Below are positions 30,001 through 37,581 of a DNA stretch of 64,000 nt, piece by piece. Source of the stretch: NIOZ-UU13 sp035528395 (GTDB taxonomy: Bacteria > Planctomycetota > Phycisphaerae > Sedimentisphaerales > Anaerobacaceae); the NCBI GenBank assembly GCA_035528395.1, contig DATKYR010000218.1, positions 75,907 through 139,906 on the forward strand, given 5' to 3'. Below the pieces are notes generated by a model. That model saw only the letters and a program-made list of their open reading frames with translations, had not been told where the DNA came from and did not search any database. Positions within the stretch are counted from its first letter, which is position 1. Each line of letters starts with the position of its first letter. A program made the translations under genes and the position numbers.

Positions 30001-30940
30001 CCTCGGCTCCGCCCTTGTCCAGCGCTCCCCGCCGCAGTGCAGGCCCGTATGACACCTTCGCTACATCTTTAATGTAAATCGGGACATTATCGTTAACTTT
30101 TATTACCGACCTTTCTATGTCTGAAAGATCCTTAATAAAGCCCAGGCTGCGAATTACATACTCGGCCCTGTTAATTTCAATCGTCCTGGCACCGACGTCA
30201 ATGTTGGACATCTTTACCGCCATAAATATCTCGTCCAGTCCAACGTTGTAGGCCCGCATCGCATCAGGGTCCACGTCTATTTGATATTCTTTAACAAAGC
30301 CGCCCACGGAGGCCGCTTCGCTTACACCCTTGGCAGAGAGCAGGGCATAGCGGACCTGCCAGTCCTGGATAGTCCGCAGCTCATCAAGGTCCCAACCACC
30401 TGCCGGGTTGCCGTTTTCATCTCGGCCCTCAAGTGTGTACCAAAAAATCTGCCCCAGACCCGTCGCATCAGGCCCCAATGCCGCCTGAACTCCTTCGGGA
30501 AGAGTGCCGGCAGGAAGCGAATTGAGTTTTTCAAGGACCCTGCTTCGTGACCAGTAAAAATCTATATCGCCCTCGAATATAATGTATATCGAGGAGAAGC
30601 CAAAAAATGAGTAACTGCGAATAGTCCTGACCCCGGGAATACCCAGCAGTGACACGGTCAGAGGATATGTTATCTGGTCCTCAACGTCCTGTGGCGAACG
30701 TCCCATCCATTCAGTAAAAACTATCTGCTGGTTTTCCCCAATATCCGGAATGGCATCCACCGGAACAGGGTTCCTCGGCAGGCCCCAAAGGTCCCACTCG
30801 AATGGGGCCACCATAAGCCCCCATCCGACGAACATTATCACTAACAGCCCGACAACCAGCTTGTTCTCAAGACAAAACCGTATTACCTTGTCTATTGGTG
30901 ATTGTTTCTGACCAGGTAGTCCGTTCATAACTTCATCCAC
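27059..30940 (-). CDS. cusA: CusA-type heavy-metal efflux RND transporter
   Basis: 1,293 residues, longer than the usual 1,040 because of inserts between transmembrane segments and in the periplasmic loops. It shows the HME-RND signatures: NPVPVDAIPDIGENQQIVFT and EWMGRSPQDVEDQITYPL at the N-terminus, MVDMGIIICENILKHL in the transmembrane core, and EGSFLYMPTTMPHASIGE and APMGVKVKGP in the substrate region. Met residues line the putative Cu/Ag path. The family uses proton flow to pump Cu(I)/Ag(I) out through CusB and a TolC channel. Last gene of the cus unit. GTG at 30940 or ATG at 30928 could be the start. Confidence 0.93.
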   Translation of the reverse strand: MDEVMNGLPGQKQSPIDKVIRFCLENKLVVGLLVIMFVGWGLMVAPFEWDLWGLPRNPVPVDAIPDIGENQQIVFTEWMGRSPQDVEDQITYPLTVSLLGIPGVRTIRSYSFFGFSSIYIIFEGDIDFYWSRSRVLEKLNSLPAGTLPEGVQAALGPDATGLGQIFWYTLEGRDENGNPAGGWDLDELRTIQDWQVRYALLSAKGVSEAASVGGFVKEYQIDVDPDAMRAYNVGLDEIFMAVKMSNIDVGARTIEINRAEYVIRSLGFIKDLSDIERSVIKVNDNVPIYIKDVAKVSYGPALRRGALDKGGAEAVGGVVVVRYGYNPLEAIKNVKAKIEEISPGLPRKTLPDGTVSQVTIVPFYDRTGLIYETLGTLNTALTEEILVTIIVIIVLVVHLRSSVLISGLLPLAVLMCFIAMKTFGVDANIVALSGIAIAIGTMVDMGIIICENILKHLDEAAPDDNKLEVVFKAASEVGGAVLTAVSTTIVSFLPVFTMTGAEGKLFKPLAFTKTFALIASVIVALTIIPPAAHILFTRKAALKKLKRYILGGLLIVVAVIAAFRLTWWIGVLIGTIGFYHLSRDYIPKRVNSFLPLIANAAAVVLVGMILANHWLPLGSDRGMVRNLVFVALLIGGLLLFFRLFQKFYPVILGWCLRHKIAFLSIPGAIIVFGLMVWLGFGRVFFFVPEGLRSNRMWYAGVHSFPGLGKEFMPPLDEGSFLYMPTTMPHASIGECLDVLQKQDMAFQSIPEIDSVVGKIGRVESPLDPAPISMVETVINYKPEYIVDRNGKRLTFRFLPEETDFFRSEDGMPLPAPDDKPYIVQGKFERDDDGRLILNKHGRSFRQWRPALDIAFNPDRKKWKGIQSPDDIWDEIVKAGQIPGTTSAPKLQPIATRIVMLQSGMRAPMGVKVKGPDLDTIDQVGLEIERLLKEVPSVEPAAVIADRIVGKPYIEIDIDRDAIARYGVKIRQIQDVIEVAIGGRRITTTVEGRERFGVRVRYVRELRDQIESLGKILVPAADGAQIPLIQLSEIRYVRGPQAIKSEDTFLVGYVLFDMKPGHAEVDVVEECQRYLKAKIDSGEFVIPEGASYTFAGSYENQIRAAKTLSVVIPLALFIIFLILYFQFKSTVTSLLVFSGIIVAWSGGFLMIWLYSQEWFLDFSVFGVNMRELFQVHPINLSVAIWVGFLALFGIASDDGVVMCTYIKQSFQNKTPASVDEIRQIVMQAGKRRIRPCLMTTATTILALIPVLTSTGRGSDIMVPMAIPSFGGMTIEILTMLVVPVLYSAVKEYKH

Positions 30941-30983
30941 TAAACCTGAACCATAAAACGAAGTGCCTAAAGTGTAAAGTGCC

Positions 30984-31120
30984 TAAAGTGACACGTAAGT
31001 GTCATCCTGAGGCGAAGCCGAAGGATCTGGCCAACAAAACAGAGATTCTTCACTTCGCTGCGCGGAGCCTGTCCTCGAGCGAAGCGAAGGGTTCAGAATG
31101 ACAGCAGAGCTGTCACTTTA
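30984..31120. repeat. MITE-like inverted-repeat element
   Basis: 10-base terminal repeats TAAAGTGACA and TGTCACTTTA enclose an inner palindrome (GTGTCATCCTGAGGCGAAGC against CGAAGGGTTCAGAATGACA), a widely dispersed bacterial repeat type. It sits between the YHS lipoprotein and cusA. The outer AAAGTG-CTAAAGTG motif is shared with the element at 39010-39137. Confidence 0.75.
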
Positions 31121-31190
31121 GCTCACTTTAGCTCAGTGCTGCACCCACAATGGTATTACTTCGGCTTCATTACGTTTTCTGCCACCCAGC

Positions 31191-31535
31191 TTACTGCTTG
31201 AACTGTGGCAGCTTGGCAATGTACTTTTCCGGCTCTTCTTCAAATTTCTCCTTGCAGCCGGGGCAGCAGAAATAAACCTTCTGGCCTTTATACTCGGTGA
31301 AAAGGGCCTTGTTGATAGCACCGCCCATAACCGGACAGTCAGTCTGCTCTACTACGGCAGCAACCGCATCTGCCGGCTCGTCCATCATAGCCATTTCTTC
31401 CCCCTGCATCGTTTCAGCAGCTGTCTCGGTGGGGGTCGGCTCAGACTTCTTGCAGCCATTCAGCGCAATCAGCCCGACAAGCAACAGACTTGCCACAACA
31501 AACATTGCGTTATTTTTTTTCGTTTTGCTGTTCAT
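31191..31535 (-). CDS. YHS-domain lipoprotein of the copper efflux locus
   Basis: 114 residues. A signal peptide ends in the lipobox-like LIALNGC, so it is probably a membrane-anchored periplasmic lipoprotein. After an acidic linker comes a YHS-type metal-binding domain: CPVMGGAINKALFTEYKGQK, then VYFCCPGCKEKFEEEPEKYI. The CPVM and CCPGC cysteines can bind a soft metal. Located between cusB (39 bases upstream) and cusA, it probably passes copper or silver to the efflux complex; that role is inference. AAGGAG ribosome site present. Confidence 0.85.
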   Translation of the reverse strand: MNSKTKKNNAMFVVASLLLVGLIALNGCKKSEPTPTETAAETMQGEEMAMMDEPADAVAAVVEQTDCPVMGGAINKALFTEYKGQKVYFCCPGCKEKFEEEPEKYIAKLPQFKQ

Positions 31536-31574
31536 TTTCTTTACTCCTTAAAAATGTGTTTGGAAAAACTCTTT

Positions 31575-33554
31575 TCATTTCGGTTCTTCGCCGATTACTT
31601 CAATAACCTTGCCACATTCGAGCATCGAGGCGCCAAAATAAGGATTACGTGTTTCCTTGTCTATCTGCAGCCAATCCGCTCCCTTTTTATCAAAGGCCAT
31701 CGGGCAATGAAATTTGTACAGGGTCTTGTCCTGGTAAACTCCAAATTGCCCCACAACAACTATAAGCTCATTGGAAAGCCCCTCAAATCCTTCACGCATT
31801 GTCTCAATTCCGTCAGCTTCTTTTATCTTATCTAATGCCGCCTTCATCTTCACGCTATTGTCCATCCACACGTTATGGGCCTTGCCGCTGACCAAACTCA
31901 TATCAACCGCAGAAAGCGCTTCCAGCGTCTCGCCTGCAGCCCTGGCGGCACCGTCCCTGTCATCAGAAGCCAGCGCACCCTGTAACAATAAATACTTTTG
32001 AACAACTCCCCAAAGCTGTTTTCGATACTCATCCGGCACTTCAAAAATCTCGTACTTATATTCGCCCTTTGCATGCTGATGTTCCATTGTTGTCTGACCT
32101 CTCTCCGCGCTCATCATACTTGGTTTGGCCTGTATCTGAAGGGCAGAATCAATCTTAAAGTTACCATTAGTAACGACAATTTCTCCTTCGGCAAGCCCCT
32201 CCATAACCAAATAGTAATCTGCCGCCCTCGGGCCAAGAACTACCTCTCTGCCTTCGAACGTTGGTTTATTCGCATCCGGTATCCGGACATACACAACCGC
32301 TCGTTTGCCTGTTATCAAAGGTGCAGAGGCAGGAATTACCAGAGGCGGCTCATTGGGCTCATCGGCTGTTGTGTATAGTGACTCGGTGGCCACCAAATCC
32401 ATTTCACAGATATCGCATGTGCCCTGCCGGTCTTTGACAACAGATGGATGCATCGGACAAATCCATTTGCCCGCCAGCTCCGGATCCATTACGGCGCCGC
32501 CCTGAGCGACTTTTGCCCGCAGCACGCCCCTGACAAACATCTCGGGCTTGAGTCTGCCGTCAGGGTTATCGACGTTGACCCGCACCTTAACCGTCCTGGT
32601 CTTCGCATTGAGTACGGGATCGCGGAAGCTTATTTTGCCTTTGAATACCTGCCCCGGATATGCCTCCGTTGAGAATTCAACTTCCTGACCGTACCGAATC
32701 CAGGACAAATCGGATTCGTAAGCATCCAACTTGACCCATAAATGCGAAAGGTCCGCGATTGTATATATTTTCATCCCTGTTGTTATATATATTCCCTCTG
32801 TCGCATGTTTTTCCGTTACCACACCTCCAATAGGTGCATAAATGGTAACATGATCGGTCGGCCGTTCGGTTTGTTCAATCTGCTCAATCTGTTCTTTTGT
32901 TAATCCGAGCAATCTTAGTTTTTCTCGGGCGGCTTCCAAGGTCGCAAACGTTAACCTCTTTATGAGTTCAGAAGTTTGTGGGCTCAAATTCTTTGATGCC
33001 TTTATGGTCTGAAGAAGCTCGGCCTGGGCGCTTATCAGCTCCGGACTGTAGAGATATACCATATGGTCGCCCTTACTGACCGTGATGCCTGTAAAATCCA
33101 CGTAAAGCCGGTCGATCCTGCCGGGCACCCAGGCGGTGATATTTTTTACGCGGGTCTCATCGTAATCGACCTTGCCGACCATGCGGATTTCGGCCTCGAC
33201 AAATTTACGCTCCACAAGTGTGGTTTGAACCTCCATAAGCTTTAAGGCCTCTTCAGAAAAGGTGATTTGCCTTTCACCAACGATACTATCCTCAGTAGCC
33301 ACCGGTATCAAATCCATAAAACAAATCGGGCACTTACCGGCTTTGGGCTGACGAATCTGGGGATGCATCGAGCAGGTCCACCATGTTTGTCCCTGCGCAG
33401 CAGTCTGTTCGCTCGGATGTTCATGCTCTGGGCCGGCGGGGGGGTCCTGCAAAAGTGAGTTAAAAAAATAACCCGCAAGAAAAGTTACTACCACCAAAAC
33501 GGTGGTTTTGAACCATCGATTCCCCCATAATGATTTGGCTTGTGTCATTTTCAT
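31575..33554 (-). CDS. cusB: CusB-type periplasmic adaptor with two metal-binding domains
   Basis: About 659 residues. An N-terminal membrane anchor (TTVLVVVTFLAGYFFNSLL) is followed by a heavy-metal-binding domain (CSMHPQIRQPKAGKCPICFM), the barrel-sandwich and coiled-coil regions of an RND adaptor (residues about 95-345), and a second, unusual copy of the metal-binding domain inserted mid-protein (CPMHPSVVKDRQGTCDICEM). After the membrane-proximal domain comes a DUF3347 tail (RKQLWGVVQKYLLLQGALAS through CPMAFDKKGADWLQ). The family links CusA to the outer-membrane channel and hands it Cu(I)/Ag(I). Start taken at the ATG behind AGGTGG; GTG at 33563 adds three residues. Confidence 0.92.
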   Translation of the reverse strand: MKMTQAKSLWGNRWFKTTVLVVVTFLAGYFFNSLLQDPPAGPEHEHPSEQTAAQGQTWWTCSMHPQIRQPKAGKCPICFMDLIPVATEDSIVGERQITFSEEALKLMEVQTTLVERKFVEAEIRMVGKVDYDETRVKNITAWVPGRIDRLYVDFTGITVSKGDHMVYLYSPELISAQAELLQTIKASKNLSPQTSELIKRLTFATLEAAREKLRLLGLTKEQIEQIEQTERPTDHVTIYAPIGGVVTEKHATEGIYITTGMKIYTIADLSHLWVKLDAYESDLSWIRYGQEVEFSTEAYPGQVFKGKISFRDPVLNAKTRTVKVRVNVDNPDGRLKPEMFVRGVLRAKVAQGGAVMDPELAGKWICPMHPSVVKDRQGTCDICEMDLVATESLYTTADEPNEPPLVIPASAPLITGKRAVVYVRIPDANKPTFEGREVVLGPRAADYYLVMEGLAEGEIVVTNGNFKIDSALQIQAKPSMMSAERGQTTMEHQHAKGEYKYEIFEVPDEYRKQLWGVVQKYLLLQGALASDDRDGAARAAGETLEALSAVDMSLVSGKAHNVWMDNSVKMKAALDKIKEADGIETMREGFEGLSNELIVVVGQFGVYQDKTLYKFHCPMAFDKKGADWLQIDKETRNPYFGASMLECGKVIEVIGEEPK

Positions 33555-33647
33555 ATCAGCCACCTATAATCTGCTAATCATACCATTCACGTAGGATATA
33601 AGTTCAATTAAATACAGCTTTTTAAGAAAATCCAATGAAAGATTGAA

Positions 33648-34970
33648 TCACTTTTCCGCAATTTCCTTGTTAATTGATGGCTCAGCTATTGAGGGCAGTT
33701 CCGTCCCAACAAGCATTTCCAGCTCAGCCAGTTTCTGCTGATTATTGGTAACTGCCCTTTCGTAATCTAACTCGTATTTAAGCAGCATGCGTTGAGCATC
33801 TATCAGCGAGAGGAAATCTATCGTACCCGCTTTATAAGCGGTTTCAGACGTCTGAACAAGCTCCTCAGCCATTGAAACCAAAACGTCCCCATAAAGATGC
33901 GTCTTTCTTTGGCTATCTTCAATATCGTACAGCACTTCAAAGACTCTTGATAGTATTTTGTTTTCGATGTCTGTTCTTTGTTCTTCAATTTTCCTGACAT
34001 CGGCTTTTGCCTGTTGCTCGGCTGCCTTATAGCTCTCCTGCCAAATAGGCAGATTCAAAGTGAACATAAGAATAACAGGGTCTTTGCCGCTATCCCTCTG
34101 GCCCGGCATTATCGCGCCGTCTGTCTGAATCCAATCGAGGCCGACTCCTATATCAGGATAGAATTTCTTTCTTGCCAGCTTGATCATGCTTTGTGCTGCC
34201 TGAATTTCCCAGCTAAATTCAGCAAGCTCGGGATTCGCTCTTTTTAACGCCTGAACAATATACTGCCTGTCAAGCCGGACTTCTCTTGGTGGCTCTTTTT
34301 TAGGCCAGGCCAACTCCGCGTTAATCGGCCGATTAAGCACCGAGTTGAGTTTTGCAATTGTTGGCTCTCTGAGCTGCTCCAGACTTCTTAAGATGTCCTC
34401 AAGCTTAGCTAATTCTACCTGGACACGGATTATGTCAGGATGCGTTGCTGTAGTGGTTATGTATTTGGTTCGTGCGACTTCTTCGAAATGCTGCAGCAGT
34501 TCGAGATTCTGTTTTGCAATATCAATGGCTGTGGCCAGATATGCGAATTCGTAAAAAGCCACTTTTACCTGCCGGAAAAGTTTCAACTTGGTTGTTTCGT
34601 ATCTTTGCCTTGCAGCTTTTGCTTTTGCCGCGGCTATATCGGTTCTTGCTTCTATTTTGCCAAACCACGGGAATACCTGCATTATGCCGAACTTTTGTCT
34701 TTGCGGCCCGACCCGTGTCTCGACTTCCTCTATGAAATAACTGTATGTAAACTTCGGGTCATCTAACGCTTTTGCCTGTGGAATCTGCTCTAACGCCGCC
34801 TTCCATTCCTCAAACTTTGCTTTAAGCTCTGCATTATTGAGTGAGGCATAACGTAGATAATCCGCAAGTGTGTGCAAATCATTTGAATCGCTCGGCTGCT
34901 GCGAAGCTTCCGCACACTGCATAAAAACAATTACGATTGCTCCCACAGCTAAAACAGCTCGTTTGTTCAT
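33648..34970 (-). CDS. cusC: TolC/CusC-family outer-membrane efflux protein
   Basis: 440 residues with a signal peptide (MNKRAVLAVGAIVIVFMQCA, then EASQQ). Two OEP repeats form the helical barrel: the first around LRYASLNNAELKAKFEEWKA and the second around ALKRANPELAEFSWEIQAAQ. The Cys in the signal region is not in a clear lipobox. In the family, trimers form the outer-membrane duct for RND efflux. It is the first structural gene of the cus unit, 93 bases before cusB, and should work with CusA and CusB. AGGGGGC ribosome site before the ATG. Confidence 0.92.
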   Translation of the reverse strand: MNKRAVLAVGAIVIVFMQCAEASQQPSDSNDLHTLADYLRYASLNNAELKAKFEEWKAALEQIPQAKALDDPKFTYSYFIEEVETRVGPQRQKFGIMQVFPWFGKIEARTDIAAAKAKAARQRYETTKLKLFRQVKVAFYEFAYLATAIDIAKQNLELLQHFEEVARTKYITTTATHPDIIRVQVELAKLEDILRSLEQLREPTIAKLNSVLNRPINAELAWPKKEPPREVRLDRQYIVQALKRANPELAEFSWEIQAAQSMIKLARKKFYPDIGVGLDWIQTDGAIMPGQRDSGKDPVILMFTLNLPIWQESYKAAEQQAKADVRKIEEQRTDIENKILSRVFEVLYDIEDSQRKTHLYGDVLVSMAEELVQTSETAYKAGTIDFLSLIDAQRMLLKYELDYERAVTNNQQKLAELEMLVGTELPSIAEPSINKEIAEK

Positions 34971-35086
34971 ATTTGCCCCCTAAAACTATTCCATATTATC
35001 GCCATTTTACTACACAGCGGAAATAATCCTATAAAAAAGACAAATCCAAAATTTATTTCTGCGTTTATTTCTACGACAATATTTTA

Positions 35087-35145
35087 TGCCCTGTGCGTCT
35101 GATGTATAAGTTTCAGAATCTCATCCAGCCTTTGCTATTGTCGAG
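35087..35145 (-). pseudogene. Remnant of a second csoR-like gene (3' end only)
   Basis: On the minus strand this stretch encodes RLDEILKLIHQTHRA and a stop, nearly identical to the end of CsoR at 35896 (KLDEILKLIHQTRRG). Similarity continues into the flanking sequence (TTTATTTCTACG repeated at 35065 and 35877) but stops abruptly on the 5' side, so only the C-terminus of a paralogue or a partial duplication remains. Confidence 0.7.
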
Positions 35146-35244
35146 GCCGGACTTTGATGTTGGTTATCTACTCTTTCTGCGATATGTTATCTAAATCTAC
35201 ACCTCATAGTTTGTGTTTATTGGAATTATAAGCAACATGTAAAA

Positions 35245-35787
35245 CTATTCGACCTTGCTCTGTTGTTTCTTACGCTTTGTCATAGAAAGCTCCCTTACCA
35301 CCTCTTCTATTTCATTTGACAAATTCATCAGAAAGTTTTTGGCGGACATATCCAGAGCATCTGATTCTTTGGCTATTGACCGAATCTTCCCAGTGCGATT
35401 TGAAAGTGCAGTAAGTGACAAATCCGGAACACTACGATCCATTTCATCCAACAAAAGCTGGACGCCTTCAGCAATCTCCGAAATCTCGACAATATTTGAA
35501 TCAATGTCAAGAGAGCTTAAATCTCCACGCGTAATAGCATAAAGCTTCAGGTATAAATCATGTATAGGTCTCACTACTGTTTTATATAGAATCGCATACA
35601 GCGTTGCATAAATGAGCACGCCGAGAACCAGTACGTGCCAACTGTGCTCGAACACAAGTCCTAATACGGTCTCCCCGGGAGTCGCGATGTATTGGTGTAC
35701 TGCATATACTGCCATTCCCAAAGCTATCACCAAAGCCGAGTACCCCGCAACTACCGAAGCTAATGAAATTTTTCGCTTATTTTTCAT
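35245..35787 (-). CDS. Membrane protein with HAMP-like segment
   Basis: 180 residues. Two transmembrane helices (ASVVAGYSALVIALGMAVYA and SWHVLVLGVLIYATLYAIL) with a short external loop are followed by a HAMP-like linker (VVRPIHDLYLKLYAITRGDL) and a helical cytoplasmic tail. HAMP domains relay signals from membrane sensors, but no kinase, methyl-accepting or cyclase output domain is present. It lies between csoR and the cus efflux genes and may sense envelope or metal stress; this is inference. Purine-rich GAAAGGAAAA before the ATG. Confidence 0.7.
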   Translation of the reverse strand: MKNKRKISLASVVAGYSALVIALGMAVYAVHQYIATPGETVLGLVFEHSWHVLVLGVLIYATLYAILYKTVVRPIHDLYLKLYAITRGDLSSLDIDSNIVEISEIAEGVQLLLDEMDRSVPDLSLTALSNRTGKIRSIAKESDALDMSAKNFLMNLSNEIEEVVRELSMTKRKKQQSKVE

Positions 35788-35895
35788 GATGGATTTTCCT
35801 TTCGAACAATCATTATTATTGTCTAAAAATCATATTGCGCATCCGGAACAAATCAAACAAAAAAATATGAACCAGATTTATTTCTACGGACATAT

Positions 35896-36177
35896 TTACC
35901 CTCTGCGGGTCTGATGTATCAATTTTAGAATTTCATCTAACTTTTGCTGTCTTTCCTTTTCAGAGCTTCCTTTTACAGCTTCCGTTACGCAGTGTTGAAA
36001 GTGCTTTTCCAAAATATTTTCTTCTACACGACCAAGGGCCCCCTTGATAGCGTATATCTGGTTCAGAATGTCGATACAGTATTTGCGGTCTTCAATCAAC
36101 CTTTGAACACCGCGAACTTGCCCTTCAATTCGCCTTAAGGCAACCAGATTGTCTTCATGACTCGGATTTTTCTTCAT
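35896..36177 (-). CDS. csoR: CsoR-family copper-sensing repressor
   Basis: 93 residues, the normal family length. All-helical DUF156 protein with the Cu(I)-binding Cys-His-Cys set: Cys in EDRKYCIDIL, and His/Cys in HFQHC spaced as in CsoR. The basic segment RRIEGQVRGVQRLI matches the DNA-contacting face. In the family, apo-protein represses and Cu(I) releases it. A palindromic operator lies 97 bases upstream. Start taken at the MKKNP Met with AAGGGA upstream; the open frame extends 57 codons further but that part overlaps the operator and a repeat, so it is not coding. It heads the cus locus. Confidence 0.93.
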   Translation of the reverse strand: MKKNPSHEDNLVALRRIEGQVRGVQRLIEDRKYCIDILNQIYAIKGALGRVEENILEKHFQHCVTEAVKGSSEKERQQKLDEILKLIHQTRRG

Positions 36178-36192
36178 TTCTTGTCCCTTTTG

Positions 36193-36269
36193 TCCATCAC
36201 CTACTGAGTTTCCTGCTTCGGCGAAGCACTTCGCATAGACGAGTAGGCAAACTCCTAATTGGTACTGGA
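36193..36269 (+). repeat. 77-bp palindromic element, copy 2
   Basis: Same length and about 80% identical to the complement of the copy at 12404-12480, sharing TTCCTGCTTCGGCGAAGCAC. Ends are degenerate (TCCATCACC and GGTACTGGA). It separates the csoR operator from the csoR start. Confidence 0.8.
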
Positions 36270-36273
36270 CTAT

Positions 36274-36292
36274 TATACCCCCCAGGGGTATA
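36274..36292. promoter_or_regulatory. CsoR operator
   Basis: TATACCCCCCAGGGGTATA: an 8-bp inverted repeat around CCA, matching the G/C-tract palindrome bound by CsoR-type repressors. It lies upstream of csoR and probably mediates copper-dependent autoregulation and expression of the downstream cus genes. No second copy is seen before cusC. Confidence 0.85.
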
Positions 36293-36501
36293 TCGTGTTC
36301 ATTAAAAACAAGTTTTTTTTGGAGATTCAGGTCGTAGTGGCAGCCCAATGTGGTTGCCCTGGGCAGGCTCGGGGTGGTTATCAGACTTATTTAGTGCTCA
36401 TAATTTTCGATGATTTACGCCTTTGATCTGTTTGTAATTCGTGAGCTTTGATTTTCTCTCTTGCCCCGGACGTTTTCTACGGTTTATGGTTTAAAGTAAA
36501 A

Positions 36502-37434
36502 TTACTCAAATTTAACATATAGCATATCATTTTTAAAATCGATGAACATTGGATGTTTAATAAAAAAGTTATAACCTAATAATCCATCGCGTTCAGGGTA
36601 TTTATAATCGACAACCATAAAATCCAAATTAGGAATTTTGATTCCATCAAGTTTTAAATCACTTGAATTAAATATACCAACGACTGCTGGGTCGTCTTCT
36701 TTAGGTATAATCAGCTCATTTTTTTCCAAATAGTTACCAAAAGAGGATTTTAACCTTATCATTCCATACGGCTTTTGTTCATCATCCAAAGCAATTGCAG
36801 CATTGTCTAATGCAAATATAAAATCTTCTTCTATTCCATCCAGCTTGAGAGGTAATGTAAAACCACCGAGTTCGAATGCATTTACAGGTGTCCAGGATTG
36901 TTCTCTTAGATACTTTGGTAGATATCCCAACTTGTACAGCCGCATATTTCTATTCGGAAAATCTATCAGGACGTTGTAATTCCCAAGAAACTTGAAACTG
37001 ATTGTCCCATCAGAAGAACTCTGCATTTTATGTTCCGTTGCATGAATATTTGTAAATTCCAAGTCACCAATTTTCACCCGTGGTAAAATATATTCACGTC
37101 CTTCAAATTCGTCGCCTTTATAATTCATTGTTTTTTTCGTTTCACCCGTATATGTTACCTCGATTTTTTCTAATGTTTTTGTCGTTAGATCGATTGATGC
37201 CCCGGGATTGCCGGTATCTAAGAAAAGGTTCAAGGGAATTGAATCTATTATAACAGTAATGTACGCACTTCCGTCAATGTGTCCATCTTCCAATTCTTCA
37301 TTAAACACAATTGGTACGGATACCAGCTCATTCGAATTATCAGAATTTTGGCATGAAATAGAAAGGCAAATGGATAAAATAATGATAATATTCAATAAGA
37401 AAGAATTTATATGCATTTTTTGAATTAGTTTCAT
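36502..37434 (-). CDS. Retropepsin-like aspartyl protease, lipoprotein
   Basis: 310 residues with a lipoprotein signal ending in ICLSISC. The first half contains a pepsin/retropepsin active-site motif (LNLFLDTGNPGASIDL). The second half repeats the fold, but at the equivalent place has FALDNAAIALDD, so the second Asp-Thr-Gly is altered to Asp-Asn-Ala. Members of this family are single-chain periplasmic proteases or catalytically dead relatives; the changed motif makes activity doubtful. The gene is visibly A/T-richer than its neighbours, which could mean recent transfer. AGGAGA before the ATG. Confidence 0.75.
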   Translation of the reverse strand: MKLIQKMHINSFLLNIIIILSICLSISCQNSDNSNELVSVPIVFNEELEDGHIDGSAYITVIIDSIPLNLFLDTGNPGASIDLTTKTLEKIEVTYTGETKKTMNYKGDEFEGREYILPRVKIGDLEFTNIHATEHKMQSSSDGTISFKFLGNYNVLIDFPNRNMRLYKLGYLPKYLREQSWTPVNAFELGGFTLPLKLDGIEEDFIFALDNAAIALDDEQKPYGMIRLKSSFGNYLEKNELIIPKEDDPAVVGIFNSSDLKLDGIKIPNLDFMVVDYKYPERDGLLGYNFFIKHPMFIDFKNDMLYVKFE

Positions 37435-37581
37435 TTTGTTCTCCTAATTATTACTTTCCGTATAACAATTATCTATCAGTTCTTATTGTATATCAATTCT
37501 CGACGAGCATCCAGTATCGCTTGTCCGCCATAGCTTCAGTGACGGCGGGAGTATCGAGCATCGAGTATCGAGCTAAAGCCT

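Noticed and set aside
31600..35000. Second CsoR-type operator before cusC
   Set aside because: No palindrome with flanking TATA and G/C tract is visible there.
36178..36348. N-terminal extension of csoR
   Set aside because: It overlaps the CsoR operator and a palindromic element, and its residues do not match the family.
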